Shown here in pieces: positions 20,108-28,161 of a DNA stretch of 64,000 nt (its first letter is position 1; the number at the start of each line of letters is the position of its first letter). The stretch is taken from the NCBI RefSeq assembly GCF_040784915.1, contig NZ_CP160797.1, positions 1,255,001 through 1,319,000 on the forward strand. The letters are read 5' to 3'. Below the pieces are notes generated by a model. It had not been told where the DNA came from and searched no databases. It saw only the letters and a list, made by a program, of their open reading frames with translations. Origin of the DNA: Bacillus vallismortis (lineage in GTDB: Bacteria; Bacillota; Bacilli; Bacillales; Bacillaceae). Both the position numbers and the translations under genes were made by a program.

Positions 20108-21325
20108 ATTCAATTTCTGCATAACAAAAATGTTTTTGCGCTGCTGCTGTCTCAATCTCTTCAATCTTTAGCAGGAGTCCTTGTCACAATCGTTTTAATG
20201 GTCCGGGTCTATCAAATGACCGATTCCGTCTTTTTGGCGGGCCTTGTTTTATCGTTCATGTCGTTTGCGAGTATAGCAGCAAGCTTTTGCATCTCTGCGG
20301 TGCTTCGCAATCTCGGTTTTAAAAAGGTGCTTGCGGGCGCAAATCTGCTGAGAGCGGTCTTTGCGATACTGATGGCTTTTAGCGTCAGTCATCACGGGCA
20401 GGTTTTCTTTTGGATAACGCTGCTGTTTGTGTTCTTTTTTTCTTTCGCGGGCGCCTTTTTTCAGCCGGCAAGATTTGCGCTGCTGCCGATGATCGTGCCA
20501 AAAGAGCAATATGTGAAAGCGAATGGCGTGATCTCCCTCTCAAACCAGTTGTTTCTAACAGCAGGCTGGGGGCTGGGAGGCCTTCTGACGTATGCCGTAC
20601 CTTTTGAACTCGTTGTCGGTGCAGCTATTTGCCTGTTTGTTCTTTCGGGGGCTTCGATTTGTTTGCTACAAGTAAATGAAGAAGCGGCTAATGGCACAGC
20701 TGAATCAGCATCTGCCAGAAGTATATGGAAGGATGTAATGGTCATTCCTATTGTAAGAGACATTACTCTAATGGACATAATAGAAGCTTTGGCGGGTTCT
20801 GTTTGGTCATCTGCTATTCTCCTCGCATTTACTGCGGCTGTTTTGCATGAAACAGAGGTGTGGTGGGGGATGTTTAACGCTTCTTATTTTATAGGTGCCA
20901 TTGTGGGCAGCGTGATTGCCATTCGCTTTTCTGCTTTTTTTGAGCGGAAAATGGGGTTTGCCATTATGTTCAGCTCGCTAGTCATGTCGGTGCTGACCCT
21001 TTTGTTCTCATTTTCTCCCATCCCGTTTTTATGCGCTCTCGCTTGTGCTGCAATGGGGCCTTTTTATCAGGTGCGTGATATTTGCCAGGAAACCGTGCTG
21101 CAGGAGGTCATCCCGGAACAGAAGCGTATCGGGATCATGGCTGCCAAAAATGCGATTTTGACTCCTTGGTCAGGCGTCACCTACTCCATTATGGGGCTCA
21201 TGGCTGATGCGGCTGGTGCGAAAACGGTTTTTATCACAGCTGCCGCACTATATGGCATGACCTTTTTTATCGCATTGGCGCAGCCCCGGCTGCTTTATTA
21301 TAAGAGAGAAACCCGCACTCCATGA
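20108..21325 (+). CDS. yjbB: YjbB, major facilitator superfamily transporter, likely ATT start
   Basis: An MFS permease with about 12 hydrophobic segments, transport substrate unknown. The first ATG in frame (20198) would remove the first membrane helix and lacks a ribosome site. Upstream the frame remains open and reads Q-F-L-H-N-K-N-V-F-A-L-L-L after an ATT at 20108, with GCGGAGG at the right distance. Residues from this point look like a normal MFS N-terminus, giving 405 residues. The ATT start is therefore inferred from frame, protein homology and spacing. It follows the opp terminator and is likely expressed on its own. Confidence 0.78.
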   Translation: MQFLHNKNVFALLLSQSLQSLAGVLVTIVLMVRVYQMTDSVFLAGLVLSFMSFASIAASFCISAVLRNLGFKKVLAGANLLRAVFAILMAFSVSHHGQVFFWITLLFVFFFSFAGAFFQPARFALLPMIVPKEQYVKANGVISLSNQLFLTAGWGLGGLLTYAVPFELVVGAAICLFVLSGASICLLQVNEEAANGTAESASARSIWKDVMVIPIVRDITLMDIIEALAGSVWSSAILLAFTAAVLHETEVWWGMFNASYFIGAIVGSVIAIRFSAFFERKMGFAIMFSSLVMSVLTLLFSFSPIPFLCALACAAMGPFYQVRDICQETVLQEVIPEQKRIGIMAAKNAILTPWSGVTYSIMGLMADAAGAKTVFITAAALYGMTFFIALAQPRLLYYKRETRTP

Positions 21326-21376
21326 GACCTTTTTGCATACCCTTCACCATGAACCGAGCACCTGGCTGAAAAAAAA

Positions 21377-21403
21377 TGAAACCAAGGCGGAAGTTCGTAC
21401 GTC
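21377..21403 (+). promoter_or_regulatory. Candidate ECF sigma (W/X/M type) promoter of yjbC-spx
   Basis: TGAAAC at 21377 and CGTC at 21400 are spaced about 17 bases apart, fitting the extracytoplasmic-function sigma factors of Bacillus. yjbC-spx of B. subtilis is known to be transcribed by such factors under envelope stress. Confidence 0.6.
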
Positions 21404-21420
21404 TTTATAGATGTAAAGCT

Positions 21421-21445
21421 GTTTAAACAAGAAGAAATGGGGTAT
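21421..21445 (+). promoter_or_regulatory. Candidate sigma-B promoter of yjbC-spx
   Basis: GTTTAA at 21421, a 13-base spacer and GGGTAT at 21440 match the sigma-B consensus closely. It lies 43 bases before yjbC and just below the ECF promoter, so general and envelope stress inputs converge here. Confidence 0.75.
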
Positions 21446-21487
21446 ATCTAAAAGTATGAAGACAATGAACTCATAAGGAGCAAATTA

Positions 21488-22066
21488 ATGAACTGGTATG
21501 AAAAGCTTAGCGAGTACTTTCCAATTGAAGAAATGAAATCAAAAGCGCATATGGAAGCTCTTTTGAAAGAGCGGAGCGATGTTTATCATAAAGATGAAGG
21601 CAAACATCATATCTTAATGTTTGCGGAATTCGATTCTTTTATCTTCGTTGATTATCTGTATGTGTCTAAGGATGCAAGAGGGCAGGGGCTTGGCGGCAAA
21701 TTGATCGCGAAGCTGAAAAAGAAAAATAAGCCGATATTGCTTGAGGTGGAGCCTGTGGATGAAGATGATGCTGATACAGAAAAACGCCTGAGATTTTATC
21801 AAAGAGAGCATTTCAACCATGCTCAGTCAATTGGGTACCGGCGCCGGTCATTGGCTACGAATGAAGTAAACAAGATGGAGATTCTGTACTGGTCACCGAA
21901 AACAGAATCAGAAGAAGAAATTCTTGAAGCCATGAAACAGACATATGAAAACATTCATACTTATAAAGATGAGAAATGGTACGGGGAATCATACGAAAAA
22001 ACGGATGAGGTCCTGGAACTCATTGATGAAGAAAAACAAAAAAATATTTTCGATCAGTTAGACTAA
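21488..22066 (+). CDS. yjbC: YjbC, GNAT-family acetyltransferase
   Basis: A 192-residue protein whose middle has the acetyl-CoA binding pattern of GNAT enzymes (V-S-K-D-A-R-G-Q-G-L-G-G-K-L-I near residues 58-72). The C-terminal third is acidic and helical. It is the first gene of the yjbC-spx unit, with stress promoters upstream; the acceptor substrate is not known. AAGGAGCAAATTA precedes the ATG. Confidence 0.87.
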   Translation: MNWYEKLSEYFPIEEMKSKAHMEALLKERSDVYHKDEGKHHILMFAEFDSFIFVDYLYVSKDARGQGLGGKLIAKLKKKNKPILLEVEPVDEDDADTEKRLRFYQREHFNHAQSIGYRRRSLATNEVNKMEILYWSPKTESEEEILEAMKQTYENIHTYKDEKWYGESYEKTDEVLELIDEEKQKNIFDQLD

Positions 22067-22099
22067 TTGAGAATCAGAACATATCATTGAAATTAAAAA

Positions 22100-22246
22100 T
22101 TTGCTGGATTGACACATTTTTTTCTTAGGATACTGTTCACACTTACTTTTTTATAGTATAATACCTATAAAGATTCCTTTTTTAGAGTAATTTCAATTTA
22201 AGAATAAAATAGATGTTCATCCTACTAATTAGAGGAGTGAAGATGA
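22100..22246 (+). promoter_or_regulatory. spx upstream region with candidate sigma-A promoter
   Basis: The intergenic gap before spx contains TGTTCA, 17 bases, TATAAT ending near 22164. In B. subtilis spx has its own promoter here, repressed by PerR and YodB, which gives induction by peroxide and diamide. I cannot assign the repressor boxes with certainty by eye. Confidence 0.5.
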
Positions 22247-22642
22247 ATGGTTACACTATATACATCACCAAGCTGTACTTCATGCAGAAAGGCGAGAGCG
22301 TGGCTGGAGGAGCACGATATTCCATTTGAAGAAAGAAACATTTTCTCTGAACCTTTATCAATTGATGAAATAAAACAAATTCTGCGAATGACTGAGGACG
22401 GAACAGATGAAATCATCTCCACCCGTTCAAAAGTATTCCAAAAACTGAATGTGAACGTTGAATCTATGCCGCTGCAAGATTTGTACAGCTTGATCAACGA
22501 GCACCCAGGTTTGCTTCGCCGTCCGATCATCATTGACGAAAAACGTTTGCAAGTCGGATACAATGAAGATGAAATCAGACGTTTTCTGCCAAGAAAAGTC
22601 CGCTCTTTCCAATTAAGAGAAGCGCAGCGTTTGGCAAACTAA
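22247..22642 (+). CDS. spx: Spx, thiol-stress regulator of RNA polymerase
   Basis: A 131-residue ArsC-like protein. The redox switch C-x-x-C is at residues 10-13 (S-P-S-C-T-S-C-R-K). Spx binds the alpha subunit C-terminal domain of RNA polymerase and controls genes for thiol homeostasis; it is degraded by ClpXP with the help of SpxH, whose gene is about 6 kb downstream. The C-terminal tail (A-Q-R-L-A-N) is the ClpXP-recognised end in B. subtilis. GAGGAGTGAAG precedes the ATG. Confidence 0.97.
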   Translation: MVTLYTSPSCTSCRKARAWLEEHDIPFEERNIFSEPLSIDEIKQILRMTEDGTDEIISTRSKVFQKLNVNVESMPLQDLYSLINEHPGLLRRPIIIDEKRLQVGYNEDEIRRFLPRKVRSFQLREAQRLAN

Positions 22643-22655
22643 TAGATCATATCAT

Positions 22656-22688
22656 CAAAAGAAGGCTGAGTCATCAGCCTTCTTTTAT
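22656..22688. terminator. Bidirectional terminator between spx and yjbE
   Basis: AAAAGAAGGCTGA-GTCA-TCAGCCTTCTTTT is a perfect inverted repeat placed between the convergent spx and yjbE. It overlaps the end of yjbE by a few bases. Confidence 0.88.
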
Positions 22689-23341
22689 TTTTCAACCTGC
22701 TGATAATAAATACTCGCAAGAATGACAAACGCGACCGTTAAAATGGGGAGGAGCGTTTCGATTGCCCCGTGCTGCGCCATAAAAAATGACAGCTTTTTGT
22801 CCCTGACAATCATTTCTCCGCCTGTATAAGCAAGCAGCCCGCTTCCCGCGTAAATCAGGAGCGGTATTTTCTCAAGTGCAATGTGGATGAGTTTGCTGCC
22901 CCAAATAATAACCGGCACCGATACACACAAACCTATGATCACGAGAGAAAATTCACCGTGTGACGCTCCTGCAACTGCTATGACGTTGTCCAGCGACATA
23001 AAGAGATCTGCAAGCACAATCGTTCGTATCGCTCTCCACAGGGAGGTGCTGCTTTTGATGTGCTGCGTGTCTTTTTTTTCAATCAGCAGCTGATATCCTA
23101 AATACAGCAGGAAAATGCCGCCGGCGCACTGCAAGAAAGGAATGTTCAAAAGATATACCGCTGCGCTTGTTAATCCGATTCTCATGGCAACGGCGATAAA
23201 TGTTCCGAGAAGAATGGCTTGCTGTCTTTGCTTGTCCGGCAAATTTCTGCTGGCCATAGCAATGACGACCGCATTATCTCCGCCCAGGATCAGGTCGATC
23301 CCCACAATGACAAGCAGAGAAATCAGATAGTCATGCTCCAT
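22685..23341 (-). CDS. yjbE: YjbE, TerC-family membrane protein
   Basis: A 218-residue membrane protein with about seven hydrophobic segments. It has the TerC family motif G-I-D-L-I-L-G-G-D-N-A-V-V-I-A near residue 13 and a second acidic motif (D-L-F-M-S-L-D-N-V-I-A) near residue 112; these acidic residues lie within helices. TerC proteins of Bacillus are linked to manganese export and metalation of secreted enzymes. No riboswitch of the yybP-ykoY type is seen upstream here. Confidence 0.9.
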   Translation of the reverse strand: MEHDYLISLLVIVGIDLILGGDNAVVIAMASRNLPDKQRQQAILLGTFIAVAMRIGLTSAAVYLLNIPFLQCAGGIFLLYLGYQLLIEKKDTQHIKSSTSLWRAIRTIVLADLFMSLDNVIAVAGASHGEFSLVIIGLCVSVPVIIWGSKLIHIALEKIPLLIYAGSGLLAYTGGEMIVRDKKLSFFMAQHGAIETLLPILTVAFVILASIYYQQVEK

Positions 23342-23617
23342 GAATCGGCACCTCGCTTTCGTTCCATCGCTTGTACTACTACTATATGAGACGGGTTGTA
23401 TTTTATGATATCAGCCGCAGATATGCCGTTTTTTGGGCAAAGGTGCATTTTTATTTCTTTTGCGGCGGTTTTATCATAAAATAGAAAGACAAAGGAATTC
23501 ACACTGGCCTTGCTTCAAGGTTAAGATGTGGACGGAATGGGTAAAGTGTAGTAAAGTACTATTAATCGGGAGCTTAGATGTCCCTTCAACATCTTATATA
23601 GAAGGGAAGGTTGGCAA

Positions 23618-24274
23618 ATGGAAATTGAAAGAATTAACGAGCATACAGTAAAATTTTATATGTCTTACGGAGATATTGAAGATCGCGGTTTTGACAGAGA
23701 AGAAATTTGGTATAACCGTGAGCGCAGTGAAGAACTTTTCTGGGAAGTCATGGATGAAGTTCATGAGGAAGAGGAATTCGCTGTGGAAGGCCCTCTTTGG
23801 ATTCAAGTTCAGGCACTGGACAAAGGATTGGAAATTATCGTCACAAAAGCCCAGCTTTCCAAAGACGGACAAAAGCTCGAACTGCCGATTCCTGAGGATA
23901 AAAAGCAAGAACCAGCATCTGAGGATCTGGACGCCTTGCTGGATGATTTCCAGAAAGAAGAGCAAGACGTCAATCAGGAAGAGAAGGAGCAAAAGCTTCA
24001 ATTTGTCTTGCGGTTTGGCGATTTTGAAGATGTTATTTCTCTATCTAAATTAAACGTTAACGGAAGCAAAACGACTTTATATTCGTTTGAGAACCGATAT
24101 TATTTATATGTGGATTTTGGCAATATGACTGATGAAGAGGTTGAAAATCAGCTAAGCATCCTGTTGGAGTACGCAACTGAATCCTCAATCAGCATACACC
24201 GTCTTGAAGAATACGGCAAGCTGATTATTTCAGAGCATGCTCTAGAAACGATAAAAAAACACTTTGCATCATAA
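23618..24274 (+). CDS. mecA: MecA, ClpCP adaptor controlling competence
   Basis: A 218-residue adaptor. The N-terminal domain (M-E-I-E-R-I-N-E-H-T-V-K-F) binds targets such as ComK and ComS, and the C-terminal domain docks on ClpC; a Q/E-rich linker is seen around residues 105-128 (K-E-E-Q-D-V-N-Q-E-E). MecA thus holds ComK down until ComS appears. GGAAGG precedes the ATG and a terminator follows. No upstream partner gene is linked. Confidence 0.96.
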   Translation: MEIERINEHTVKFYMSYGDIEDRGFDREEIWYNRERSEELFWEVMDEVHEEEEFAVEGPLWIQVQALDKGLEIIVTKAQLSKDGQKLELPIPEDKKQEPASEDLDALLDDFQKEEQDVNQEEKEQKLQFVLRFGDFEDVISLSKLNVNGSKTTLYSFENRYYLYVDFGNMTDEEVENQLSILLEYATESSISIHRLEEYGKLIISEHALETIKKHFAS

Positions 24275-24308
24275 AAAACCGATTTCTTTTCAGAAATCGG
24301 TTTTTTTA
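24272..24308 (+). terminator. Terminator of mecA
   Basis: AAAAAACCGATTTCT-TTTC-AGAAATCGGTTTTTTT lies directly after the mecA stop. Confidence 0.9.
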
Positions 24309-24432
24309 TGCGCTGATATGCCATTTTTGAGGTGTGAAATCAAAAAACTGACATACGTGTGAAACAGACAGCGAGCAGGAGTCGGTCAATCTTTCCAGAA
24401 AGTATACCTCATCTGGAAAGGAGAGATGACAA

Positions 24433-25584
24433 TTGTTTAGTGCTGTGACTGAAGATGGCCAAATGTTTCACCTTCTAGGCGCTCAGCGAAGCCAGAAATT
24501 AAAGCGGGGACGATTCTTCTGCCCGGTATGCGGGGGAGAGCTTGATGTAAAGCTTGGACTTCAAAAAGCGCCGCATTTCGCTCATAAACAGAACAAGTCC
24601 TGTTCGATAGAAGCAGAACCGGAAAGCGCCTACCACTTAGAAGGAAAAAGACAGCTATATGTATGGCTGAAAACGCAACAGGCATCTCCAGTATTAGAAC
24701 CGTATATTAAGAACATCAATCAACGACCCGACATCATGGCAAAGATCAAGAGGCGCATGCTTGCTGTTGAGTATCAATGTGCCACTCTTGCTCAAGATGT
24801 CTTTCAAAAGCGGACAGAGGGCTTCAAACAAGCAGGGATCATTCCGCAGTGGATTGTTGGAGGCAGCCGCTTAAAAAGAACATCGCCATCCTTTTATCAG
24901 CTAACCGCTTTCCATTGGCAGTTTATTCATGACCATCCTCACCGCGAGCTTTTATTTTATTGCCCCGAAACACGCTTTTTTCACCAGCTCAGCTCTAGTA
25001 TACCGTTTTACACCAACCATTCTTTTTGCTCCGTACAAACGATTCCTATCCACCAGGCATCTGCAGGAGATCTCTTTTTTGCTGAATCTAAATCCTCATT
25101 GCGTTATGACAACTGGATGAAGGCTATTCATCGTTTTCGCCATAAACCCCATCGGTTCATCTCAAAAGAAACAAATCGCCTCAGGCTGCTGTTTTATGAG
25201 AAACGGCAGACGCCCCTTTCTTTTCTTCCGACTGAAGTGTTTGTCCCTGTTACAAAAGGGGCCGTTTTTAGAAGTCCTGTTTTTGTGTGGCAGGGGTTTC
25301 TTTATCTGTTTATAACAGATCTAGGGCATAAACGCGCGCCAATTCGCTTTTCAGCCGTTTTACAGCAGTGCAAACTGCACATTCATAAACAGAACATTGC
25401 GCTCAGATACGAATGCAGCGAAGATTGTCTTTCTGAAGCCGTTAAACAGTACATTGATTTTTTGTGCAAGAAGGGATTTTTAAGGGAGACTCAGAAAGAA
25501 GTATATATGCTGAATCAGCCTGCAGAGGGCGGACGCTCATTACAGGAACTCTTAGAAAGAGACCGCAGCTGTTTTATAGAATGA
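24433..25584 (+). CDS. coiA: CoiA, competence protein with nuclease-like core
   Basis: A 383-residue late competence protein needed for recombination after DNA uptake. An N-terminal zinc-finger-like segment is seen (C-P-V-C near residue 31, then P-H-F-A-H and a later C). A restriction-endonuclease-like core is suggested by R-P-D-I-M-A near residue 97 and A-V-E-Y-Q-C near residue 110. The start is TTG 24433 with GGAAAGGAGAG upstream. The surrounding gap could carry a ComK box, but I could not place one convincingly. Overlaps the extended reading frame of pepF only if an unlikely early start is used. Confidence 0.9.
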   Translation: MFSAVTEDGQMFHLLGAQRSQKLKRGRFFCPVCGGELDVKLGLQKAPHFAHKQNKSCSIEAEPESAYHLEGKRQLYVWLKTQQASPVLEPYIKNINQRPDIMAKIKRRMLAVEYQCATLAQDVFQKRTEGFKQAGIIPQWIVGGSRLKRTSPSFYQLTAFHWQFIHDHPHRELLFYCPETRFFHQLSSSIPFYTNHSFCSVQTIPIHQASAGDLFFAESKSSLRYDNWMKAIHRFRHKPHRFISKETNRLRLLFYEKRQTPLSFLPTEVFVPVTKGAVFRSPVFVWQGFLYLFITDLGHKRAPIRFSAVLQQCKLHIHKQNIALRYECSEDCLSEAVKQYIDFLCKKGFLRETQKEVYMLNQPAEGGRSLQELLERDRSCFIE

Positions 25585-25631
25585 GTTTGTCTCATTTGGC
25601 TCACCCTAAGACAAAAGGTGGTGGGCTGGCT

Positions 25632-27644
25632 TTGAGAGGCACAAAAGGAAAGGTTTTTCGAGTTTTTATTGCTTTTTTGGCATTCGTTCTCTTCATTACT
25701 GCATATGATTTGACAAAAGGCAGTGAAAAACCGGAAGATATTCACAACGCAAGTTTATTGAGAAACAGCGGTTTTTTCAATTGGCTTGAATCAAAGAAAA
25801 CAAGGGGGATCACCATGGCTGAGGAAAAAAAAGCAAACCAACTGCCTGACAGAAGTGAGGTAAAGGCAGAAGACACATGGAGACTAGAGGATATTTTTCC
25901 TAATGATGAGGCCTGGAATAAAGAATTTCAAGCTGTAAAAGAATTAATTCCGAATTTATCTAAGTATAAAGGGAAGCTGGCAGATTCAGCCGATCATTTA
26001 TACGAGGCTCTTACGTTTCAAGATAAAGTGATGGAGCGGCTGGGCAGGCTGTACACATATGCGCATATGCGCTCTGACCAAGATACCGGGAATTCCTTTT
26101 ATCAGGGGCTGAATGACAAGGCGGGAAACCTGTATACACAGGCCGCAAGCGCAACAGCTTATTTGGTTCCGGAAATTTTATCCATAGAAGAAGACAAACT
26201 GCAGCAGTTTATTCTTGAAAAAGAAGAACTGAAATTGTACTCCCATGCGATTGAGGAGATTACAAAGGAACGCCCGCACGTGCTGAGCGAGAAGGAAGAA
26301 GCGCTGCTTGCTGAAGCTTCTGATGTACTAGGTTCATCTTCCAATACGTTCAGCGTGTTAAATAATGCCGAGATTACATTTCCGTCCATTAAAGATGAAG
26401 AGGGAAATGAAAAGCAGATTACTCACGGCAATTTTATTAATTTCTTAGAAAGTGAAAACCGTGAAGTCCGCAAAAATGCATTTGACGCAGTATATAAAAC
26501 ATACGGACAATATAAAAACACAATGGCCACGACGCTAAGCGGCACTGTGAAAAAGGACAACTTCTACGCGAGAGTGAAGAAGTACAAGTCAGCGCGTGAA
26601 GCTGCGCTTTCTAACAACAGTATTCCTGAGGAAGTATACGACAACCTCATCAAAACGATTGATAAGCATTTGCCGCTCCTGCACCGTTATATCGCGCTGA
26701 GAAAGAAAGTGCTTGAGCTTGATGAAGTGCATATCTATGATCTGTATACACCGCTTGTGAAGGATGCGGGGATGAAGGTCACGTACGAGGAAGCAAAAGA
26801 TTACATGCTGAAAGGTCTGGCGCCTTTAGGAGAAGAATACGCCTCCATTTTAAAAGAAGGGCTGGAAAACCGCTGGGTCGACATTTATGAAAATAAAGGC
26901 AAACGCAATGGCGCTTATTCATCTGGATCTTACGGCACGAATCCGTATATTTTGATGAACTGGCATGATAACGTCAATAATCTCTTTACGCTCGTGCACG
27001 AGTTCGGCCATTCCGTACACAGCTACTATACGAGAAAGCATCAGCCATATCCATACGGCAATTACAGCATCTTTGTCGCGGAAGTTGCATCTACGACAAA
27101 CGAAGCGCTTCTTGGCGAATATCTGCTGAACAATTTAGACGATGAAAAACAGCGCTTATATATTCTCAACCATATGCTTGAAGGCTTCAGAGGAACGGTC
27201 TTCAGACAAACGATGTTTGCTGAATTTGAACATCTGATCCATACAAAGGCGCAAGAAGGGGAGCCGCTTACCCCTGAGCTTCTGACGAATGTTTATTACG
27301 ACCTGAATAAAAAGTATTTCGGAGACGGCATGGTGATTGATAAGGAAATCGGCCTTGAATGGTCGCGGATTCCGCACTTCTATTACAATTACTATGTGTA
27401 TCAGTACGCGACGGGATACAGCGCTGCCCAAGCGTTAAGCAGCCAGATTTTGAAGGAAGGAAAGCCGGCGGTTGACCGTTATATTGACTTCCTGAAAGCG
27501 GGAAGCTCACAATACCCGATTGATGTTCTGAAAAAAGCGGGCGTTGATATGACATCTCCAGAGCCAATCGAAGCTGCGTGCAAAATGTTTGAAGAAAAAC
27601 TTGATGAAATGGAAGAGCTGCTGATGAAAGTCAAGCAGTCTTAA
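25632..27644 (+). CDS. pepF: PepF, M3 oligoendopeptidase F, possible dual start
   Basis: An M3 family zinc peptidase that cleaves oligopeptides. The motif H-E-F-G-H-S-V-H is seen, followed downstream by a conserved E-V-A-S-T-T-N-E that supplies the third ligand. Two starts are plausible. TTG 25632 (670 residues; AAAGGTGG upstream) adds a basic tail and a hydrophobic helix (V-F-R-V-F-I-A-F-L-A-F-V-L-F), which would anchor the enzyme. ATG 25815 (609 residues; AAGGGGG upstream) gives the normal soluble family length. The gene starts 47 bases after coiA and may be co-transcribed with it. Confidence 0.9.
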   Translation: MRGTKGKVFRVFIAFLAFVLFITAYDLTKGSEKPEDIHNASLLRNSGFFNWLESKKTRGITMAEEKKANQLPDRSEVKAEDTWRLEDIFPNDEAWNKEFQAVKELIPNLSKYKGKLADSADHLYEALTFQDKVMERLGRLYTYAHMRSDQDTGNSFYQGLNDKAGNLYTQAASATAYLVPEILSIEEDKLQQFILEKEELKLYSHAIEEITKERPHVLSEKEEALLAEASDVLGSSSNTFSVLNNAEITFPSIKDEEGNEKQITHGNFINFLESENREVRKNAFDAVYKTYGQYKNTMATTLSGTVKKDNFYARVKKYKSAREAALSNNSIPEEVYDNLIKTIDKHLPLLHRYIALRKKVLELDEVHIYDLYTPLVKDAGMKVTYEEAKDYMLKGLAPLGEEYASILKEGLENRWVDIYENKGKRNGAYSSGSYGTNPYILMNWHDNVNNLFTLVHEFGHSVHSYYTRKHQPYPYGNYSIFVAEVASTTNEALLGEYLLNNLDDEKQRLYILNHMLEGFRGTVFRQTMFAEFEHLIHTKAQEGEPLTPELLTNVYYDLNKKYFGDGMVIDKEIGLEWSRIPHFYYNYYVYQYATGYSAAQALSSQILKEGKPAVDRYIDFLKAGSSQYPIDVLKKAGVDMTSPEPIEAACKMFEEKLDEMEELLMKVKQS

Positions 27645-27647
27645 AAA

Positions 27648-27682
27648 AGAAGCCTGTGCAGAAATATGCACAGGCTTTTTTA
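27648..27682. terminator. Terminator of pepF
   Basis: AAGCCTGTGCA-GAAATA-TGCACAGGCTT with a T-run lies just after pepF. Its last bases overlap the stop codon of the convergent yizD. Confidence 0.88.
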
Positions 27683-27844
27683 AAACCCTTTAAAGGTTTT
27701 ACGGTGGTTCAGGCGGTAGAGGGTAAACAAAATAGACAGAAACAGCAGAGGAGAGGTAATATAAAGCGGCAGCATCTGCATCATACCTAGTATATTCAAA
27801 CAGAAAAAAATGGCTATGCACACAATTGAGATAACAGTATACAT
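27680..27844 (-). CDS. yizD: YizD, small membrane protein
   Basis: A 54-residue protein read from the ATG at 27844 with CGAGGAGGAACG upstream on the minus strand. It has two hydrophobic segments (V-I-S-I-V-C-I-A-I-F-F-C and a second around residues 25-42), then a basic tail R-L-N-H-R-K-T-F-K-G-F. Position next to RoxS and facing pepF matches yizD of B. subtilis. Function unknown. Confidence 0.8.
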   Translation of the reverse strand: MYTVISIVCIAIFFCLNILGMMQMLPLYITSPLLFLSILFTLYRLNHRKTFKGF

Positions 27845-27977
27845 GATAGCGTTCCTCCTCGTCCTTTTTCCTTATTAGGATATGAGTGAATGTACTCCGT
27901 TATGTTTTGTGACAAAAATATGAACATTAAGCATAGAGGTTGCCAAAGTTCGACATCTTTTGTTATCATAAGGATGT

Positions 27978-28092
27978 GAAATTGATCACAAACAAACATT
28001 ACCCCTTTGTTTGACCGTGAAAAATTTCTCCCATCCCCTTTGTTGTCGTTAAGACATATGAAACCGCGCTTATCCCGGCGCGGTTTCTTTAG
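27978..28092 (+). ncRNA. roxS: RoxS (RsaE) trans-acting small RNA
   Basis: The sequence contains both C-rich single-stranded motifs of the RsaE/RoxS family: CCCCTTTGTTTG near 28001 and CTCCCATCCCCTTTGTT near 28028, and begins GAAATTGATCACAAAC. It ends in the hairpin ACCGCGC-TTATCCC-GGCGCGGT with a T-rich tail. The size is about 115 bases and the place between yizD and spxH is that of roxS in B. subtilis. RoxS is induced by ResD (NO, respiration changes) and by malate, and represses translation of central-metabolism and redox mRNAs through the C-rich motifs. A TATCAT -10 element lies just upstream at 27964. Confidence 0.92.
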
Positions 28093-28124
28093 TGTTATGA
28101 ATAGAACGTACGTTTGGTTAAGGG

Positions 28125-28161
28125 CGCAAAAAAACAGCCTCAAGCATATATACGCCTGCGG
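28125..28161 (-). terminator. Terminator of spxH
   Basis: On the minus strand AGCCGCAGGC-GTATATAT-GCTTGAGGCT followed by seven T residues lies directly after the spxH stop. Confidence 0.8.
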
